From contig JAQJZZ010000004.1 in the NCBI GenBank assembly GCA_030077755.1, positions 1,426,001 to 1,490,000 on the forward strand: 64,000 nt of DNA, read 5' to 3'. Made by a program: the position numbers and the translations under genes. Below the pieces are notes generated by a model. The model saw only the letters and a list, made by a program, of their open reading frames with translations, did not search any database and was not told the DNA's origin. Below are positions 58,573-64,000 of the stretch, piece by piece. Numbering within the stretch: the stretch's first letter is position 1; every line of letters starts with the position of its first letter. Source of the stretch: Filosporella fistucella (taxonomy: Eukaryota > Ascomycota > Leotiomycetes > Helotiales).

Positions 58573-59238
58573 TCTCTTCTGTTGGCAGGAGGATCGATGC
58601 GAGGACCCGGTGTGGTCGGATAAGTGCTTTGCGACAAACGAAGAGATATATCATTATGTCTGATTCGAAAGATCACTTGAAAGAAGCGGTCTGGAGAACC
58701 ACATTAGAACGAGACGAAAGCTCTGGACTATATTGAGGGACAGGATAGCTGCCATGAAGGGGCCACACTGTAAGGGAAATACCGTGTGGAAGCCATTGTC
58801 TCGCTAGTCAGCCTTATCTTTCAAATGCTCCTGATAATGTCGGAGAAATGCGCCACTTTTTCCCGCGCGGAAATGACAGGCAAGATGAAGTTTGGGTTTT
58901 AAAACTTGTGAAACCCTCTTATCTTGTTGTTTGGAATGCCTAAAGAGCCCTTGCAAATAATATTGCACAAGTTAATGGTGTGGTACACACGACATGGATG
59001 TGACCACCATCACCCTTCGGAGGACCATGCAGGCGTGATCCTATTGAGGTGTGGCTTGCTTCTTGCAGTTCAAAGCGTGGATAAATAAAAAAAAGGAATT
59101 TCATGGTAGAGAGGTTTGAGGCTCAAATGGTGTTTAGCTATTTTAAAGGGGGCTGCCTGCAAAGCTGGGCGATTGCCGGGAAACATAGTTCTAATTCGAG
59201 TAACAAGCAATCATCATTGAACAGTAATCCCGGTAGAC
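58573..59238. other. Divergent promoter stretch
   Basis: About 666 bp between the coiled-coil gene and the DUF6590 gene. A frame from 59103 reads into the DUF6590 start region in another register. Nothing supported. Confidence 0.5.
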
Positions 59239-61092
59239 ATGTCAACTACGGATCGGCCCGAAGACTATTATCAGTGGTCCAAGTGGAAGTGGAATGAAGC
59301 CAAATCCAAATGGTATCGCTCGACGTGGATAAACGGTAAGTACTGCATCGCCTCCGGTTGCTTGCTACTCTGTTAACGACATGTATCTTCTACCTCTCTG
59401 CCACAACTACTATTATCACTTCACATGCGAATGCATGGTAATTTACTAATATTTCCATGTGTGCATAGGTGAGAAGATATGGGACAGTCAGAGGGGCCGC
59501 AAGGGAAAGCCTCCCTCACAAACCGCTCCCCGAAGAGCATCGCTATCGAATGATACATTTGAGTTCTCTACCTCAACAGGATCTAGCGATCAATACCCCT
59601 CGAACCTAGAATATCACTATTCAAATTCATCACAATCTGCCAACTCAGCTAACCTGCTTGTCGGCCAATTCGCTCGAACTACGATTAACGATCAGTTTGG
59701 CTCCCACCAAACAGCAGGGCACAATAGCATTGCGCCGCTCATCCCTTCTTCTCAATATGGTTGCCAACCAAATACAGAGGGTCTGGAAAGTTAGTGAATA
59801 ATTTGAAACGCCTCTGACTTGATTTAGTCATCCCCAACGCCCGACCTATTCCCATCGTAACAAGTCAGTGGCAGATTCCGTCGACTTCCAACTACTCTGG
59901 ATCATCTCAAGATACGATTGATTATGATCAACTTGCCAGAGAAAATGTTTCAATGACATCAGGTACTGTCTCTGATTTGGCAATGCAGGTAGCTAATCAC
60001 CGAAGGTGCTCACTCCCCGAGTCAATATCGGCATGACGCTCCACAACCTGGCTGCAGTGGTGGTTATGAAGCTGAACCAACCATGCCGCACAATTCATAT
60101 GGATCAGAGACAACGGTTGTACCCCAGACCTATTCAAGACGGTCATCTCAAGCTGCCACTAGGCTATCTCGTGTTGGCAACCATACCAGATCTAGCGCTA
60201 ATGATACGGCAGCGCGTGGAGGTCAAGTTAAACACAAATTCTTCAAGACCATCGCACTAACTACCCGCAGACACTCAGAAGCACCAACAATCAATTGATA
60301 CACCAGCACGGGAAGATAGTGCCACTCCTACGCCAATACCAAAGTCGATTCATAAGAACATTGCTGGCACAAGGGGCAAGAAGGAGAAGCTGGATGAAGG
60401 TACAGAACAAAGATGCTGACGAGTTGAGTATGCTGACCTGCTCAGAATTCAAGGTTATGGATTCAGAACATTGGAAGCCTGGTCGCGTAGGTTTTACCCA
60501 GTGGACCGATATCTCAACTAATGCGAGTACGTAGGTTTTCAAAGTGCTTTGGTTTGAGCCTAAGGGAGAGCCACCTAGGTCTAGCGCCGAGTCGATAAAT
60601 ACGGAGGTCACATCATTTGAATGGAGAGATAAGTATGGACAAAAAGTGTATTCATCCGTCCGGCGCTTTGTCATTGTTGCAGTTGATCCGTCACATCACT
60701 CTCAATGCTTGTAAGTTTAGATGGTTAGTGTATACAGGACAATGCTCAGTCTTTATAGGCCTATATTGACATACGGAAAACGGGGCACCACGAAGCCAGG
60801 TATCAAGCGTAACGACCATGCAATCATCTATACAGAGGAAGAAGAACCAAAGAAACTCAAAGGAGAGGCAGGTCTCCGTAATTCCATTCGAGTCATTCCA
60901 GATCATCCTCGACACAAACTCGAGCTAGAATCGCGATTGAATTACTCCAAGGTTTACACCGTTGAGCACAATGTAAAAGTCCTTTTCATTGGGCATGTGG
61001 CAAAGAATCATGAAAATCGATTGATAATTGACTTTGATGGGGTCTGGGCGGAAAAAGAGAAGTTTCAGGGATCAACACCATCAAGGGCGTAA
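59239..61092 (+). CDS. DUF6590-domain protein
   Basis: Eight exons (59239-59335, 59469-59789, 59828-59962, 60006-60221, 60271-60399, 60446-60486, 60535-60710, 60759-61092) join in frame to 482 residues. The N-terminus (YYQWSKWKWNEAKSKWYRS) is the Trp/Lys-rich start often seen in this group, followed by 270 disordered Ser/Gln/Asn-rich residues. The C-terminal domain runs from about 300: FKVMDSEHWKPGRVFKVLWFE, YSSVRRFVIVA, CLPILTYGKRGTTKPG, HAIIYTEEE, RVIPDHPRHKLE, SRLNYSKVYTVEHNVKVLFIG. These blocks I recall from DUF6590 of Leotiomycetes and Sordariomycetes. Function is unknown in the family. A GTAAGT at the stop codon could mark one more intron, so the last few residues are uncertain. Confidence 0.8.
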
Positions 61093-62645
61093 GTTGAATT
61101 TTTGTTGATGGTGGCTAGGAATAGATGTCGCTCGGATGGTGGCTCTCACGAGCAGATATACGTTAGGTTAAAACCAATAGGTAGGTATATTTTCTTTCCA
61201 TTGTCCCTGTTGGATGGTCTGCGATCTGTCTTTGATTGGTAGTCATGACTCTTAAATATATAAAATCAGATTCCATCTTTTATTTCATGAATGTGAAGTA
61301 GTTCTGAGAACGAAGTTGCAGTATCCAACATCTAGAATACCCACGTAGAAAATTCCAAGAACTCGGCTCCCCCTTTTTAAGCGAGAGCGATCAGGCTTAG
61401 CTCAAAAATAACAATCTCATCAAGGGGCTAGCTTACCTGATATATTCAACTTCGCTGAGAGCTATAAAGGCAGTTCACAGAAGATACAAGGAAGTTAGTG
61501 CCTGCTCAGCCTTTTACAACAAAACATGAATATTCGCTTCTGAAGACCAATGCACGGAGCCATGCGTGGCTTACGCATGGCGATGATGTGCATCTATTTC
61601 TAAAACCCCTGATATGAACCCAAAAAGAAGCATTTTTCGATCGATTTAATTGCATATCCATGTCAAGCACTCGATTATTCCCTTGCTCTATACTAAATAA
61701 CGGCTCTAGAGAATTCTGAGTGGTTCGACTGGATCTGAACCCTCAAAAACAGGGTCTGAACCTTGGGATGGTTCGTGATGCAGGGGCAGTTTCTAGCGAT
61801 GTCAAAAGCCTGAAAACTCTTCAATAGCCAACCACAACACCAAAAAGTAATTCTATCATTTATCATGTTGGCATCCCAAATACAGAAAAGCCGTCGGATA
61901 AGTATCCAATCCCTGAGCGATCAACGTTCGCGTTCCTCTCGCAATAGTTGGGAAAATACTTGATTTGGTGCTTACGGCTTCAGGGGCGTGGATATCCCAG
62001 CCAGTTCCTTTTCTGGGCGTTGCTCTGGGACCAGGCCTTTGAGTGTGAGGCGGTTTTCTTACTCCTTGGATTTCAAATGCATACGACATCCAACAGCAGC
62101 AGTCCAACAGCAGTAGTTGTGAGATATCATTGGTCACTCATACTGGCATACTGCATTGCCACACTAACACAGCAGAATGGAAAATATTTATAGCAATTTA
62201 GGTATTCTTTCAAGTTTAAAAGCATCAACGAATTTCTCTACAAGTCAGTCCGGTCGCGACTACGCCTTATTTCCATCGGCTATGGTGTACCTAATCGGCT
62301 GTGGTCAGCCTCTACTCGGCTTTGGTCGACCCCGCGATCTTGGGCTGCCAAGTATACTAAAAACATCTGAACGCGGGCAATGGGGCGATTCCCCACTTTC
62401 GAAAGCCTTCATGTTAGAATCTGGGGATCATATTGCGGGGAAGTCCATTATTCGGCGATGGAAAGAACAATGCAGCCCCGAAGAGCTTTTAAAGACTGCC
62501 TTCAATCTCCACATTTTAGCATCATTGGGATATTTGAAGATATGCATATATAGCGTTGATGCCCCGTCCCTCATCGACATATATCTCATCGTATGAAGTA
62601 CATACTTTCTTGGACTCCAATAAAATATTCTTTGCTTAGCTGACA
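61093..62645. other. Gene-free stretch before the permease
   Basis: About 1.55 kb. Frames at 61856-62137 and 62177-62868 are overlapping and featureless. Contains a CAG/CAA-rich short run near 62090-62115. Nothing supported. Confidence 0.5.
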
Positions 62646-64000
62646 ATGACGATGACTGAAAAAGAGTCGGCAATGCATATCGAGGATGGCGACAAAGAAG
62701 ACAACGCAGACTACAGAGAAGAGCCGACTGGGTTTGGTGCTGAGGAGCCATATGTCCGTGATGTAAAAGCTGAAAAGCGAATCTTGTAAGTATCATCTTG
62801 AAGGAACACGCACCCGATGTCAGAGTTAACATTACAAAGGAGAAAGATTGATGTCCGGCTTCTTCCAATTCTCGGTGCCCTGTACACGATCTCTCTGGTT
62901 GATCGTAGCAACATCTCTGCCGCGAGAATTGCTGGCATCGATGAAGATTTGGGTCTCGCTATTGGCAGCAGAGCGTCTATTGCCCGTGAGTCAATTTTAA
63001 TGCTATTAGAATACTTTGATTTGCTACTGATGTAGAGCAGTTCTGGTGTTCTTCGTCGGATATGTTATCTTCGAGATTCCAAGCAATATAGTGATCAAAA
63101 GACTTGGACCGGCAAACTGGTTGTCATTCATCGCATTTGCTTGGGGAGGAGTGTCAATCGGAATTGGATTCTGCAATCATTGGATTGCACTTGCAGTCTG
63201 TAGATCACTTTTAGGTGTTCTCGAAGCCGTATGTAACATCTTCACCACTCGAAACAGCTCTGACTTTCTAGGGATTTTTTCCAGGATGTGTTTATCTCGT
63301 GTCCTCTTGGTATGTCCGGTATGAGGTACAGAAACGATTAGCAGGATTCTTCATGTTCGCATCCGCATTGTCTGCTTTCGCCAACATCCTAGCTTACGGC
63401 ATCATCCAAATCGCCAATCATACTACATATAAGGGATGGCGTTGGATTTTCATCGTTGAGGGAGCGATAACTTGTGTTGCTGCACTCATAGCATGGTTCA
63501 TTATTGTAGATTTTCCAGACTCGGCACGAAACAAGTTTCTCACGGTAGAGGAAAAGGCAATCGTGAAAGCGCGATTGAGACATGATAGAGGACCCGAAGA
63601 AAGTGAGAAGGTGACTTGGAAGGTGATTGGACGAACTATGCTGGACTGGAAAGTGTGGTGTTTGTAAGTGAATTTTGCCCCAATCCTTGATTCTGGCTGA
63701 CATCCTTGAGTTCATTCATGTATATGTCTGGAGCCGTAGGAGTTTATGCCTTCCTGTTCTTCCTCCCTATCATTCTACGTAAAGGACTCGGCTATTCTCT
63801 CCCGATGTCATTCATCCTGTCAGCACCACCAGCTCTGTTTGCCGCAGTCGAAGCTATGACAATTTCCTGGCTAGCTGATAAGACTCGTCTTCGAGGTCCT
63901 TTTGTCGTCTTTCAGGGTATCATTGGAATAATTGGGCTTTGCATGACAGGATTTTTGAAGTCGCCAACTCCTCGATATATCGGAACTTTTCTAGGCGAAG
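62646..64000 (+). CDS. Dal5-type anion:cation symporter (MFS), 3' truncated by window end
   Basis: Five exons seen (62646-62785, 62840-62985, 63041-63228, 63272-63663, 63711 onward); about the first 385 residues are present and the frame is open at 64000. After an acidic N-terminus come RKIDVRLLPILGALYTISLVDR (TM1, with the family DR), AGIDEDLGL, FFVGYVIFEIPSN and RLGPANWLS (motif A region), GFFPGCVYLVSSWYVRYEVQKR, KGWRWIFIVEGAIT and VDFPDSARNKFLT. These are hallmarks of the allantoate/nicotinate-type ACS family. Substrates are usually organic anions such as allantoate, nicotinate, pantothenate or biotin precursors; this one cannot be assigned. All four splices keep the frame. Confidence 0.88.

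Overview
The window is a 64 kb piece of a filamentous ascomycete chromosome. The genes carry many short GT-AG introns (mostly 45-80 nt), and the gene families are typical of Pezizomycotina: Zn2Cys6 regulators, CFEM, PTH11-like receptors, LipA/NB-ARC, DUF6590, GH55 and GH3. The family mix fits Leotiomycetes (Helotiales) best, but that placement is inference. All gene models were joined by hand from reading frames, splice signals and remembered family motifs; no search was run.

0-9 kb: the 3' end of an Ecdysoneless/SGT1-type gene, a degenerate phosphotransferase-fold protein, the tRNA acetylation cofactor TAN1 and a DHA1-type MFS transporter. 8.7-15.8 kb: an alpha-glucoside-type sugar permease and a secreted GH27 alpha-galactosidase face away from each other across a promoter with a cluster of CreA-like sites, and a Zn2Cys6 regulator follows. 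This looks like a small galactoside uptake and hydrolysis unit.

16-26.5 kb: a large LipA plus NB-ARC STAND protein (fungal NLR-like) with a disordered tail in place of repeats, a SNIP1/PML1 FHA splicing factor and an unknown proline-rich protein. 27-40 kb is a cell-wall and secretion neighbourhood: GH3 beta-glucosidase, F-box protein, a 1346-residue GH55 protein with a C-terminal module like that of killer-type chitinases, and a secreted CFEM protein with two nearly identical CFEM units and a Ser-rich minisatellite.

41.5-52.4 kb: an unknown protein that has both a signal-like N-terminus and a CAAX-like C-terminus, a PTH11-like 7TM receptor, then an intact FAD monooxygenase between two broken genes (a DHA1 transporter and a PRISE/SirQ-like reductase). 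Three of their stop codons fit CAA to TAA changes, as RIP would make. A small secreted protein follows.

52.4-64 kb: an inverted-repeat remnant, then three consecutive small genes that share a Cys/His motif, two of them beginning with N-myristoylation-like MGxxxS sequences. This trio is the best candidate for something undescribed. A coiled-coil protein with one perfect EF-hand loop, a DUF6590 protein and the first part of a Dal5-type permease complete the window. I saw no rRNA, convincing tRNA, CRISPR array or intact transposon.
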